This document shows, piece by piece, positions 43,001-58,000 of a DNA stretch of 64,000 nt. This DNA is from Gnetum montanum (Eukaryota > Streptophyta > Gnetopsida > Gnetales > Gnetaceae): contig MNCI01035354.1 in NCBI GenBank assembly GCA_015680685.1, positions 360,877-424,876 on the forward strand, given 5' to 3'. Within the stretch, counting starts at the first letter, position 1; every line of letters begins with the position of its first letter. Below the pieces are notes generated by a model. That model made no database searches and had not been told where the DNA came from. It saw nothing but the letters and a program-made list of their open reading frames with translations. The position numbers and the translations under genes are program-made.

Positions 43001-46000
43001 CTATCCAAGATGGTTATCAATTAGGTGTTTATGTTCTGATGGAGTTGACTCTAGTGTTAGCCATCTAGATCTCTTTTTTGTTGATCTACTTATACATTCC
43101 TACTTGACCTATAAAAGGTTTTTTAGCTCTTCATACTTCTTGGCCTTAGTTTTGCATGAATTAATCTCAATGGCTAATTTATGGTGTATAGTGTAGACAT
43201 TTTCCATGTACAAGGTTTTTTTTCTCTAGACAATTATCTAATATCAAGGTCAACCCAAGCAAATTGCTCTCTTAGCTGATGGATGCTTTCTTCCAGCACA
43301 TTCTTTTATTTTTGTATGTTTATCAACCTTACACTCTTTGTAGTAATTCTCTTACATCCTTCTTCAAGCGTAGTTATGGCTTTAGCATAGGCATATGTCT
43401 AGGCATCTACCACCAAAGTGTTCTATACCACCTTTTCTTTCTCTATCTCCATCTATGCATACCTGGTCATTAGTTGGTCAATCTGTTCATTCCTAAATTG
43501 ATCTAGTTGGATAGGAATAACATATTGTGTAGGGTGTCTTTCCAATTTCAATATGGTCAATTCATCTTGTAATCTTTGCACTTCATTTTCAACATGTTAC
43601 ATTATGGTTTCAACCATAACTAGCTTACTCTTGGTTGAAATTAGTTTTAGCTTAACTACGGTGACATCACTAGGGATATTGAAGAGATTTTTCATAACTT
43701 GTCTTATCTGTAGCACTCTATCAAATATGTCCTCATGCTCTACTAGTGATGAGTGGCAAGGTACCCCTACATCCAACCATATGAATCACAAGCATTTATA
43801 CATGATCTAGTTAAATTCTATGGATGGGACTAGTGTTGGCATCTAGATCACTATGCCTTAATTGTAGTTCATTGTCTTCTCCCTTGGACTAGTGATAGCT
43901 TTTTCATGTATGGTTTAGTCCAAAGTGAGGCATATGATTTTTATTATTTTATTTTTTATTGTTCTAAAATTAACAATAGGTTAAAACTCAATTTATAATC
44001 AATTCAACTAATCTAATTGCTAATTAATAATCAACTACCCTAACGTAAGTATTCAATGCCAATTCCTGTGCACATCTTGAACACATATAACACTGCTAGG
44101 TTACCAAATGTTAAGTGTTGTTAGGATTACCAAGAGTCATATGCATGCTCAAAGTAATTGTACTTATGTGATTAATTAATAAACATGCATGAAAATTTAA
44201 ATATTAACTAAGTACATGAAAAGTAAATTGCATGGAAAGTAAATCTAATTTAAGTCAAAGTACTACAATGAACAAGAATCAATCTTGATCTTATTGCCGC
44301 TCATGAAATATGTCTAAGTACATTGCCAGTTAAATATGACTTCGTACAACTAACTCAGATACACTCTATGGGCATCACTAACTGTTCTCTAAGATTACAA
44401 AATAAAACTATAAGAATTCGACTACTCTATTAACAAGACTATGAAAAATAATGCAAAACTATAAAAATGACTTCAAATCATGAGCCTAGGTGCTATATTT
44501 ATAGGCTAGTGTATACCCCCCATGTTGGAGACCCAATGTTGCATCTGGGCTCCAATGTCAGATACCTGACATTGAGGCCTCGATGTCAAGTACATGACGT
44601 CAGGGCCTTATTATCGGAGCCTTGTTATCAAAGCCCTGTTATTGGATAACCTAGCCAACTGATTATTCATCATACCCCCATGACTAAAAAAAACTTGTCC
44701 TTAAGTTAATAAGATAGGACTACGTTTTCTTTACAAAATTGGAAAGGTATGTAATTAATTACTAACACTAACTATTAACTGACTTTGAGTGTTGCATTAC
44801 AAAATTTTATTCAAGTGGATGTATACAAAATGACAGATTGACAAAAAGGTTGGACAAACTTTGAAGATTACAAAATTTGTAGAGGTCTTCAAGAATCCAC
44901 TGAAGATGATTCTCCTTGTTGTTACTAGTGGTGGCAAACTTTTAACCTTGATTCTTATGTCGATGCTTATCTAGTTATGCAGAACATTCTTGAAGGGTGG
45001 ACTAAAATTTATTCTCATCCCCCCATGGATCTAGCAAACATGTGAAGCTTGAGTTGCTATCTTGTATGTGCTATGATGTGTCCATGGTCATATCCTCTAT
45101 TGTCCCTCTCTTGGCTTTATTTTCATGCCTAGGAAAAATACCTTCTTCCTTAGGTGTTTCTTTTAGCATCACCTACAATCACCAAAGAATCAACATTAGT
45201 TGTGTAAATTTTCCTTAATAATTAACCCTTGTTGGATCCCTTAGTTTTCTTTTAAGCACAAGGTGATTATAGAATACTATGCCCAAGGCTATGATGTAGC
45301 TAAAATCATCAAGATATTTACATTATTTTGATCAAATACTATTAGTTACCATGATGTTCAAAAATAGGATGTTTCCTAGCCTCCATGACTAATAAGCCTA
45401 ACTCTGAAAGAACATAGGTTTTTTAATAATTACAATAAAATTTCTAATTCAGAAGAAGACTAAGAAATATTAATGGATATGGAAATAGAAAAGTAGAAAA
45501 AATTAATGAAATAGATGAGAAGTAGTCCCAAAATCATACATAAATTTAGAGAAACCATCATTGATGTTTTGGAAGATGTAAAGGTTAGTTCAAAGCCATG
45601 ATCAACAAAAGTTATGCAAGTGGCTTATTCCTAAAGCAAGCTTTAGTCATAACACCCTTGCATAACCACTTTTATAGATGTCCATGGGCACCCAAGAAGT
45701 TAAATGTAGTTCAAAGCCATGAACACACAACTGCCATGATTGGGATGTTGCACTATACTATACAAAAGTAAAAGGCTCATGATCTCATGCAGTAGTGAGG
45801 TGAATAATGGCATGAGAAGGGAATGCAGAGATCAAGATGCAAGGTACTTAATCATGTTCACATCAGGTTCTTGTGACAAGTGTGATTAAAATGATCAACA
45901 TACCTATCTGTCCAAGTTCAGACCAAGTCCAAACCATGAACAATGACCTTGCATTAATCTATTCCATTCTACCAACCACCATGAGTCCACAACCACCTCA

Positions 46001-49000
46001 AAGAACAATCATCACTCCAAAAAGAGAAGAAAAGAGAAGCAGGAAGGAAGAACCTTAGTTAGAGGGGTGCCTTTAGGAATGGGTAACATGTTTTTCTAGC
46101 CCCATAACCAGTGCTTGTAGTCCATTATTGTGTCTAAAGGGTGTACTTTGAATTCCCATTATTATTTTTATTTTCTTCTTCTTCTTCTTCTTATTTTTTT
46201 TTGTTTTTTTGTTTTTTTAATGGGAATCACACCATGCAAAGACAAAGATTCCTTTTTATTGGTTGATGGAGGAGTGATGATACATTCTAAGAGGAGTCAT
46301 AAACCACATGAAGAAAGCCAAGAAAAGAACCCAACAAGTTCCCTTGAGGTCACACCCTTACCATTCCCACTTGGTCATTTTCACTTTCTTGAAGGTATAG
46401 TGATTGTTGATTAATTTTAGTTGCATGAAAGAAGAACCAAATTGTTTTCATGAAAAAGACATTTTATTTAGAGAACTAGAGGGATGGATGAGGTGGTCTC
46501 ATTGCTTTACACAATTACTTACCCAATCATCTTAATAGCATAGCACAAAAAACCTAACACATAGCATTGACTTCTGCATCCTGACTTGGCAATTTTATTA
46601 ATAAAAACATAAAATACATTCATAAAACATAAAGAGAATGACTCAAGAAAAGAGAAAAATATTAATAAATGGAAAACATATGAAGAATCAAAAAATTCTA
46701 GAACTGATAAGAAAATCAATTACGTCTATGCATCTTTGAGACAATTTTTTATTCTCATTTTCAAGCCAATGGGTGTCTTCTGGTTTAGTGGCTACTGTGT
46801 AGACTGGCTTTTACTCACACACTTGCTCTTGAACTTTATGGTGGGCTGGTATAAGGGTTGTATCAATATTTTGAACTTCCGGCCCATGACTACATCCTTT
46901 ATCATTATTGATGATGCATGGATTCTTCTGTCTTCCCACAATGATAGGTTTATCATTTATGTCTTGTGTTGGAGTGGTGATGGTTATTGGCTTTTGCGTA
47001 TGATTAGGAGACATCATTTTTGTAAGGAAGGTTGTTGCATCAAATTGGCCTTGTGTTGGTTCAGGTGATGTAGTAGGTCCATGAGTGTTTTGCTTTAGCT
47101 TATGACCTTTCCTCTAGAAGGGACGTTTCTGAAAATTTGATTGAGATCTACTAGCGTTATCATTTACGTGTGTGTTTACAGCACAAGTGGCATTCTCTCA
47201 TTAATGTTGTGATATTGAACCTTATTGCATTATTGGAGGTGACATATGGTGGAGGTGAGTATGAGAATATTGAGGATATGATGTAGGATGAGGTGTGAGG
47301 TGGTGATCTCATATAAGATGTTGTGGATAGTGATATTTGGGAGACTAGTAGTAGTGATTTGAAGTAGAGGAAGTAAAACTAGTTGGTAAAATAGGATGTT
47401 GAACATGATATCCATGTGTGTTTGGTTGGTAGGAAGGATAGGGCTAGTTTGGTGGTGGCCTCCCCCATGATTATTGTTGTTCCCATTGTAGTTGATGCTA
47501 GTGTTGAGGCTAGTAATAAGTCCCCCTAGGATAGTATGGTTGATTTTGGGGTTTTCTAAAATTACTGCATGGAAGAGGAAATCTCCTAGGCATGTACTTT
47601 TGTAAAAACTTTCAATTTAATGTCCTTACCCAACTCTTATGTAGATGTAACAAGATCAGTTAATGGCCCTTTGGATGGTCATATATGCAAATGTCACATC
47701 CATTATCTTTGTCTATGGTTGAGTGTATAGCCTTACTTCCTTCAGCTATTTTTCCTTCTTGCCAAAAAGTTTTCCTAGCTATTTCTTGGTTCTTTTTCCT
47801 CCTTTTGTTGTGATCACTTGATTTGTTTTGCGCTACTCTCTCCTCTATGATTTCTTCACAAGTTTTAACTTTCTCATCCATCAATTCCGACATCTTATCC
47901 AACTTTGCTTCAAGCTCAAAGAGAGAATTTTGTATTGGCAAGGTTCATTGTAAAATCATCTCATTGAGAGTTGCCTCTTTCTCCTTATCATAGATATGGA
48001 TGCTGTTCTTTTGCAGAGTTGGATCCCAGTTATTTTCCTCTACATTCTCTCATCTACATAGCTCTCCTTCTTCTTTTTCCACATGCTTGATTAACTTTCT
48101 AATCTGATGGGTTCATAGCTCATATAATTGACCTGAAGCATACATCAATGATGTGGAAAATTTGCCTTTCCTCATAGAAACCATGGCTTGGGCATCTATG
48201 TAGTAGTGAGTAGTATCTTTCCAAGGCCACTTCCAAGGGTTCATGATTTTCTTACTTGCACTCTTCGATTTCTTTTCTTAGGTTGGATACTCTAGCATAG
48301 GTTTTGTATTTTTCATTGAAAAGTTCTAGCATTGTGAACCACTGGTGAATGGAGCTTGGTTCCAACGATCTATACCAACTTTTAGCTTCATGGATTAGTA
48401 TCCTAGGAAAGATCTTAAGCTTTTTCCACCCACTTTCAATGTTGTATAAGGCACAGGCATCATGGAAGGCTTGTAGATGATAATGTGGATTAGAATCATA
48501 GCCTCCCATGAACTTAGGGATATTATTAATATTAAGCCTAGGTAGGCAACTTTCCTTGAGATGCCTATGAGGCATCTTAATTGCCTTTGTGATCTACATT
48601 AGGCACTTAGTGGCCAATAAGGGTTTATAGTCATTAGACATGTTGTGATGAAAATTTCTATTTCTATTTATTTGATTATGATGATCTTGCCTATACTCAT
48701 TGTGATGTCTTTGATTTTGTCCTTGGGTTCAATTTCTATCTTTGTCTTGATCCCATAATGGGCCTTTATCTCTATACCTACATTCATCTTCATCATAAGT
48801 AGATGTTGAAGAGGAAGAGGAATATGAGAAGCTGGGAGAATCACCATGGCTCATATAGTTCTTCCTTTGGTCCTTTGATTTATCTTGTCTAGGTTTGGAG
48901 GGGGTCCTAGGCCTTGATGCCCTCCTTTGATCTAGGGCTTTCTCCATATCCTCTAGGATTGTCTACCTTAGCTAAACATAGTCTTTGAGTGTAGCAAGGG

Positions 49001-52000
49001 TCTAAATGAGCATAGAAAACCCTTGCTTGAGATTTCTCACTCTAATTTTCTTTAGTGTAGATCCTATCGTTTCTCCTATCAGTGCTTTAATCATGTGATG
49101 CAATCTTGGTCCTATGTGAAGAAGACATGGTTTTTTCTGATAATGTGTGTAATTTAAAATATTAATGTTTTGTAAGAGATAGATCATTAATACCTTTACA
49201 GCAATCGTATATAATATAACTAATTTAGCTAGCTAGCACCATCCCTAGCAACAGTGCCAATAATGAGTAGTGAGGTACCCCTATGCCCAACCATATGAAT
49301 CATAAGCATTCATACACAATTTGGTCAAATTCCATGTATGGGACTAGTTGTGGCATCTAGATCACTATGCCTTGATCATAGTTCACTATCTTTCCACTTG
49401 GACTAGTGGTAGCTTTGTCACGTATGGTTTAGTCCAGAGTAAGACATGATTTTTATTATTTTATATTTTATTATTCTATGATTAACAATAGGTTGAAACT
49501 AAATTTATAATTAATTCAAATAATCTATTGCTAATTAATAATCAACTACCCTAACATAAGATTTTGATCCCACTTCTTGTGCACATCCTAAACACATATA
49601 ATGTTGTTGGGTTACCAAACGTTAAGTGTTGCTGGGATTACCAAGAGTCATACGCATGCTTGAAGCAACTGTACTTATGTGCTTAATTAATTAACATGCA
49701 TGAAAATGTAAATATTAACTAAGTACATGAAAAGTAAATCTACTATAAGTCAAATTGTTGTAATGAATAAGAATCAATCTCAATCTTATTGCTGCTTATG
49801 GAATATGTCCAGGTACATTGCCAGTCGAATATGACTTCATACAACTGACTTAGATCCACTTTGTTGGCACTCACTAACTATTCTCTATGATTATGAAATA
49901 AAAATACAAGAATTTGGCTACTCTATTGACAAGACTATGAAAAAATATGCAAAACTATAAAAAATGACTTCAAATCGTGAGCCCAAATGCTATATTTATA
50001 GGCTAGTGTATACCCCTTGACATCGGAGACCCAATGTTGCATCTAGGCTTCAATGTCATATACCTAACATTGAGTCCTCGATGTCAAGAACTTGATGGTA
50101 GGGCCTTATTATCAAATCCTTGTTATCATAGCCCTATTATTAGATAACCCAGCCAATTGATGATTCATCATACGCCCAAGACTAAATAAAAACTCATCCT
50201 CAAGTTAATAGGATAAGACCGAGTTTTCTTTACAAAATTGGCAAGGTATGGAATTATTAACTAATGCTAACTACTAACTAACTCTAAGTGCCACATTATA
50301 AAATTTTATTTGAGTGGATGTATACAAAATGATAGAGTGAAAAAAAGATGGTATAGACTTTGAAGATTACAAAATTTGTAGAGGTCTTCAAGAATCCACT
50401 GAAGATGATTCTCCTTGTTGTCACTAGTGGTGGAAAAATTTTAATCTTGATTGTTATGTCAATGCTTCTATAGTTATGCAGAAAATTCTTAAAGGGTGGA
50501 CTGAAATTTCTTTGCATTGCCCCATGGATTTAGCAAACATGGCTCATAGAGGGTCTATAATCATGTTATGTTGGAGGAGCACTTTGCCCTAGTCTATTTG
50601 TGGCTAGTATTAATCCACTAGGTCCTGCTTGTACCATACCTATGATTGGAATGTTTCTTGGCAATGTAGACCTTTTTGGTACCTCAATGCTTGCTAGCTT
50701 CTTCACTTGATCTTTCTTTGGTGGTACTAGTTTAGTCTTAGCATACAAGGCATTTTGGGCTTTGCAGAGTATATCATTGGTGTAGCCCAATATTTCATAT
50801 TATTAACATAATATTTTGATGATACAAGAGAATGGTTGAGTAAATTTCTTTATCTTCTTCTCCTCGAATCTCCTTTGAATTTCCAAAAATAGAAAATGAG
50901 CTATATTAGCCTGGAATTTTTTCATCAAGATGGCACTTTCGCTAGTGGCTTAGGTGGAAACTTTGTTTAGTCTTTTTGTTCAAAATACATGATATTTTCT
51001 AATCTTGAAGTAAATTTTTTTCATCATGGATAATCCACTATGCTCTTTCTCACTTCTTTCATAAGCCCTATGTAGCCATAATTTTCTTGCCTCTATGTTA
51101 GACCTAGTAGATATTTGGGTACTGTTGGCTCTAACATTGGGAATATTTAGTGCCTTGGTCTTTACTTCAACTAAGTATGGCATTGTGACCCACTCTACTT
51201 TCATAATAGCATCATTCTATTTATTTCTCTAGAATTGGTAAAATTCTCCCAAGTACCATTCATCATGACTTGAGATGATGGGCCACAAAGGAGAGGCTTG
51301 TAACTATTCATAAACTTTGGCAAAACCAAACTCCATAAACAATCCAAAATTCAATTTCACTATGATAGTTAGCATGACAAACTTTACTTGGATGGCTTGA
51401 AGACACTTATTAAAGAGTGTAAGTTGTTGTCCTTGCTTAGGAGCAGGTGATGCATTAACTTCTTCTTACACAAATTAACTTGTTGTAGGTGTGGGCTGAT
51501 GGATGTTATAAGACTGAACATCTTACTCCATAGGAGGCGTTTGCTCTCTAGTTTTTTCTCTACCTTTTCATTTGAGTCTTTTCTTCCTTAGTTGTGAAGT
51601 TCCTTCTAGTTTGGATCTCTTGTGAGGCATCTACAATCATGAATAGTTTTGAGATTACCTGACTAACTTAGAAAAAATCTTTACTAGTTCATAATGTTTC
51701 CTCAAATTCTTGGGTTTTGATCAAAATCATTCCTTAATGTCCACTTTATTTTTAATTAAGATTTCAGAGTTAGAAAAATTTGCATCTTGGATAAATCCTT
51801 CTTAAAGAAAAAGCCTTAATTGAAGAATTTTCTAATGTTTACAAGAAAATTTACCTTTTATGATCTATCAAAATCCTTAATTTCTTGTTTAAAATGTGTT
51901 TGAATGATTATTTGAAAAGAATAATTAGGTTTATTAGCCTCTATTAGTTTAAAATATAATTATCTCCTATTGTTCTTACATTTTCTTTGTTCTTCCAGGC

Positions 52001-55000
52001 ATTAAAAGAACTATATGTGATTTGCACAAACTACATGTAGTACTCTCCCCCATGACTAAGTTGATCACTCTATAATAAGAAAATAACACTATATTATACA
52101 AAACCATTAAGTTATGATTGTATATAATAGTAAGATGAAATAACAGTAGCAAGGATTGTAGAAAATGGGATGTAAGGTGTCATACCATAGGCATAATGAA
52201 TTTGATGTATGATGCATGGTTAGAATGATCATTAGCACTTCCATCCAAGATCCAAACCAATTCCATCCCACTTAGCAATGACATCACATTGTATCATCCC
52301 AAAACTAATAACTTCAATACTATCAAAATTACAAGGAATGTTAACACTTAGCAATGAAGTAAAAGAAAGCAATTTATTAACAGCAAAGTTTATTTTAAAT
52401 GAGACTTGACCATTGGATAAAGAAGTGTCTTGAGGCATGGGTAACAGGTCTTTCTAGTAGAACCCTTAGAAGATTTTATTATGGTATTTATTAGATTATT
52501 ACTTTGTCAATGTTACTAGAGAACTACCTTCAAGCATGGGTAACATGTCTTTTTAGTGACATGGTAAGGTAGTAGTTAGTTTTTTGAGCATACTTCTATT
52601 TTTTTTTGTTAGAACCTAAGTAAATAATATAATTTAATAGTAAGATAAGACTTGCATTAGTAGCTTTAGAAAATCTACAAATCCCCTTGATGTCACACCC
52701 TTTTCATTTTCTCTGGTCCTTTACTTTTTTATCCAGGCATAATGATCATAAGTTTATTTTAGTTTTATTGTGAAGAGACTATCATTCTACCCATGGTAAG
52801 AACCTCTTATTATTGGAAATGAGTGGATGGATGATATGGTCTCATTGCATATATAATCAGTCTTTTAATGATTTGATAACATAGGGTTAAATTCTCATTA
52901 TTTTGACTACATCTCACCTATTCCTTCACACTTTACTAAAAAAATCAACAAAAATATGTACATAAAAAATAGTAAAAATTCATAGAAAGATGCAAACAAT
53001 AGAAACATGGTAAGAATAAAAAAATATATAAAGAATTTGAAAGATATGAAAGATTATTAAGAAATGTGAAAAGTATAAAGAATAGGAAAGATATCAAAGA
53101 AAATAAAAATTAAGAAGAAATGTGAAAAATATAATAAGAATGTAAAAACAAGGTTTGGTACCTAAGTTTCATAATTAACACCTCCACAACTATCATTAAA
53201 AGTGGAAACTTTGAAGATTGAATGCATAATGAATGATCTAGTATGCAAGGTAGAGTCTTTAGAGGAGTAGAGAAAGTCATGGAATGGTTTTACCTATTGA
53301 ATATTAACATGGATAAATTTTTGTGAGTCTATTTAATGATAAATTTGCATGGCACCTAATTGGTACATAGCATTGATGATATAAGGTCCTTCCCATAAGG
53401 TTTGAAACTTAGTCTTTTATGAAACATGAATTAGATTATAATAAAGGACTTAGTGTCTAGGCTTAATGGATACTTATCTATTTTTGGCATCATGTCTACA
53501 TTTGGAATACTTATTATGGGTTTCGTTACTAATTTGAGCTATTAACTAATTTTCATCTAAGAGTTTGATATTCATTAATCATTCTTTTTGAACTAAGTCT
53601 AGTTTTACATCAAGTGTGCTGGAAATTGCAAGGATATTTATCTCTACTTGGATTGGTAGAGTAGACAATTTGTCAAAAACTAACTCATATGATGAATACC
53701 CTATAGAAAGTTTCTAGGTTTATCTATATGCCCATAGAGAATCATTAAGTTTATTGCTCCAATTCTTCCTGTATTAACTAATGGTTCTAGTTAATATTTT
53801 TGAGATTTCTTTGTTAATCACTTCAACTTGACCATTTGCTTGGGGGTGATAAACTGTAGTTAATTTATGGTTATCCCCAAGTTGTTGCATTAAATTTTTG
53901 AATGTAGCTCTAGTGAAATAAGTCTTATTGTCTGATATTAATGTATGTGGCACTTCAAATTTGTTCATCATGTGTTGTTAAAAGAACATTGTAGCTATTG
54001 TGGCAGTGAAATCCTTAATTGTAGCTACTTTTTCCCACTTAGTGCAATAATCAATAGTCACTATAATGTAAGAATTTCTAGTTGACATTGGTGTGATGAA
54101 CCCCATAAAGTCAATTCTCCAAATATCAAAGGGTTCTAATGGCTGTATCCATTATTGTGGCCCTTCATTCCTATTAGTTAGCCCTCCATCTCTCTACCAT
54201 CTCTCATAAGATTATGTAAATTGATGTGTTCCTAAATATGGTAAGCTAGACATAGCTTGCCACCATCAATTTCAATGTTGTTTTTCATCCCACATAGTGA
54301 GCACCACATAGTCCTTCATGTGCATATTGCAAGACTCTTTGTTAATTTTCTTCCAAAACATACCATCTTATTAATTCATCAATACATATCTTATAAATAT
54401 TTCCATTAATTTCCATATGCCTTTTTACCCTATGGAGAAACAAGTCTTTGTGATTCTTATCCCATTCAACAAGAAGTTCTTGTGTGGTTAGATATGTTAT
54501 GTAATTAGTTATTCATGACTTCACTATTAAATCTACAACCATTACTATCTTTGTAAATAAATTATCATAAAAAAATTGAAATAACAATGGTTCTTCATTT
54601 TCTTGAGGTTCCCATTTTAATATTGATAGTTAATCAACTATAACATTTTCAATTCCCTTCTTGTTGCTCATTGTGATGTTAATTTATTGTAAGATGACTA
54701 GCCATCTTATCACTCTTTAGCTTTAGTGTAGGAGTGGCACCTCAATAGATCTCAATAGGATCCAATCCATAATGTTCAAGCAAATCTAGCTTAGAAAATA
54801 AGAAAAACATAATAAAATAGAAAAAAATCACCTTATATTAAGAAAACTCACAAAATACAGAGAAACTACATCAAGATGAGCAGCCAAGCTCAATTCAAAA
54901 CTCTCTTGAGGATCTTAGAGGTCACACTTATCCCTTCTCAATCCTCAATTGCTTACTATGGAGCCTATGCTTAAGACAAGACACTTATAAGAGATTCCCT

Positions 55001-58000
55001 CAACCTCTCTCAACTGCTCTTCCTAGCCTCTTACTCAATTTCCTTACATAAGCTCTCTTCTTGCACAAGCTCTCCTTCCTCAACTCTCATGATCCCTCTC
55101 TCTTACTCAACGTTAGGGTTTTTGGCCTTTGGCATCAACAATGGTGAATTACATTAATATTTATAAGCAACCAAAAGACAAAAAACCTAGACACCTTTCC
55201 TCAACTCAACTTGTGGTTCTTTAGATGTTTGTCAAATCTTATCACCTTCTCCTCAGATGTTTCCATCTTGCTTTGGCTATTTCCATCTTTCTTTGGTTAT
55301 TTCTCAAATTGGGATGGACATTTTTGGAAGTTTCCCAATCCATCTTGGTTTTCTTTGACTTGTCTAGGACATTTTTTGTGAAAACATAGCTCTTAGCTAA
55401 GATGTATGTTATATTTCTAGGATGTCCCATTAGGTCCCAAGAGAGCCCAAGACTTGCTAGGATGTCTTGCTTAATTTATCACCTACACAGTTGGGATGTC
55501 TCTCCTAGGACATTCCAATTTTCCATGGGGCATTTCATCTACTAAGGCTAAACACAAAAATGCTTGTTTTAATGTCTAGAGCCTTTGAGCACCTCCAAAC
55601 ATGTCCCCATAGATCCTAAAACCCCCTAACCTCATGAAAATGAGCCCAAAACACCTCCAAATATGCCAAAACATCTAGAAATCATCATTTAAAAAATCAG
55701 CACAAGAAGATACATATTAATAGGACACACTCATCCATGTCTTCTTCAAGCTAGAAACTTGTAAAACATTCATATAGGATAAAATAAGGGAATCAGAAGA
55801 GATGCTCCTACACCAACTCTCCCACCCTTGAAAATGTCATGCTTCATGACCTCTCACAAGCTAGAAGGCAACATACCCCCATGAATCAAGGGCATCATAA
55901 TAATCAAAGATCAATGCATTTTAAGCATGAGAATGAATATCATTTGAGGTTTTGGTTTTGAGATTCCTTTGCTCATTGGGGATTACCATTGGTTTATTAA
56001 TTAGAAACCTAAAGGCACTATGGTCTATATGAATGTTGATGAGGTACCCAAGCATATAATGTTTGAAATTTTCAAGAACGTATACTACTATTAAAATCTT
56101 TTTTTCTATGGTGGTATAATTAAGTTGTACCCCAATGATGCTTTGAATAGGATAGTGTATGTAATAGGGTTATTTTTTATCATCAAGTTGAGTTAACATT
56201 GCTTACAATGCATAATTTTAAGTAGACCAATTTGGAGCTCAAAGGATTGATGTCTTGATTAGTTTTTGTTTTAAGGTCTTGAATGCTTTCTGACATTATT
56301 CTTACCACTAAAATGATGCATCCTTTTTTGTTAGTTCAATGAGTGATTTTGCAATCTTTCAGAAACTTTCAATGAATCTCATATAGTATCTTATATGGCT
56401 AAGAAATGATCTAACATCTTTAACTATTTGTGGTCTTTGAATGGTTTTTTGAATGATTCTAATATTTTCCAGATCTACCTTAATTTCTTTATAAGATACC
56501 TTATGTCCTAGAACTATGTTATCTTGGACCATTAAGTGGTTCTTTAATGAATTAATCTTCAAATTCATTTCAACACATCTTTTTAAAAACTGCTCTAAGT
56601 AGTCCAAAGCTTTTTTGAATTTGAGTCTATATGTAGAAAAATCATCCAATTATACTTCAAATCCATTGCCAATTTGTTTCTGGAAAATGATAGTGACCAA
56701 TCACTAAAAAGTGATGAGAGAATTACATAGGCCAAAGGGCATTTACCTATATGCAAATATTTCCCATGGACTAGTGAATATTGTTTTCTCTTAGTCTTCT
56801 AGTACAATAAAGATTTGATTATATCCATTGAAGAAGCTATAGTCTAATGTCCCACAATTATGTCCAAGACTTACTCAACAAATAACAAATGGAGATGGTC
56901 ATTAAATGTCATCATGTTTAATAATAAAAAATCAATATAGATCCTCCACTTACCACCTTTCTTTGGAACAATGAATTTTGCGCTAAACCATTCAATGTCT
57001 ACAATTTGATAGATGAATCTTGTCATCAACAGTTTTTCCAACTCTTGTTTTACAATTTCTTTAAGTTTGGGATTCAATCTTATTTGAGATTGGTAGTGTG
57101 ATTTAATAGCTAGATCTATGTAGATTCAATGTTAAAAGATGTGTGGATCAATGCTAATGATCTCATTATAGGACCATGTGAATGCAGTTGGTCATTTATT
57201 CACCACTTCGAATAATTTTCTCTTTTGTTCATTATCAAGATTAGCATTTATGATTACTAGTTTTTGGTTGTTAAGAAAGGTATATTCAAGTGCTTCTGAT
57301 AGGTATTTTAGTTTTATTGGTTCTAGTTCATACCTTTCTGGTATTTCTAACTTTTTCCATTCAATATGTTCTTCTTGTTATGGTTTCATGTAGAGAGGCT
57401 ATCTTCATAATTATTCTCACTTATCCATTTCTTCAACATAGGCACTCATGATCTTGTCCACTGATTTCATTCATATGTTAGACTTTGATTCTCCTTCATT
57501 GATCAACCACTAGGTGTCTTCTTTTTTAGTGGCTTCTACATACAGACATTTTTGTACACACATGTCTTCAACACATCTATTGCATGTTTTGATGGCATCA
57601 TGTTTTGTTGTCTAGGTTTTTTGCACATAATTGCACTTGTTATCACTATATGTGATATATGGAACTCTATGTCTTTGAATAATTTTGGCTTTGCCTTCCT
57701 TGAAAATTTCCAAGGATAAGTCTTGAATTACTAACTTAGCATCCATAGTGATCAACCATGCTCTTCCCATAATTATAGGAAATTCCCCTTTATTCTTTCC
57801 CACATGTATCACTATAAAATTAGTAGTATAGAACTAGTCACTTATTGTAGTAATTGCATCTTCCACTTTTCCAAGTGGAATAGTAAGTGATTGAACCACT
57901 AGCTCTAGTCAGATGTTACTCTTCTTTAGTGGAGGAAGGTTCTAGGCTTCTACATGTCTTTTGAGATAAGGTTCACACTTGACTCAGAATCTAATAAAGC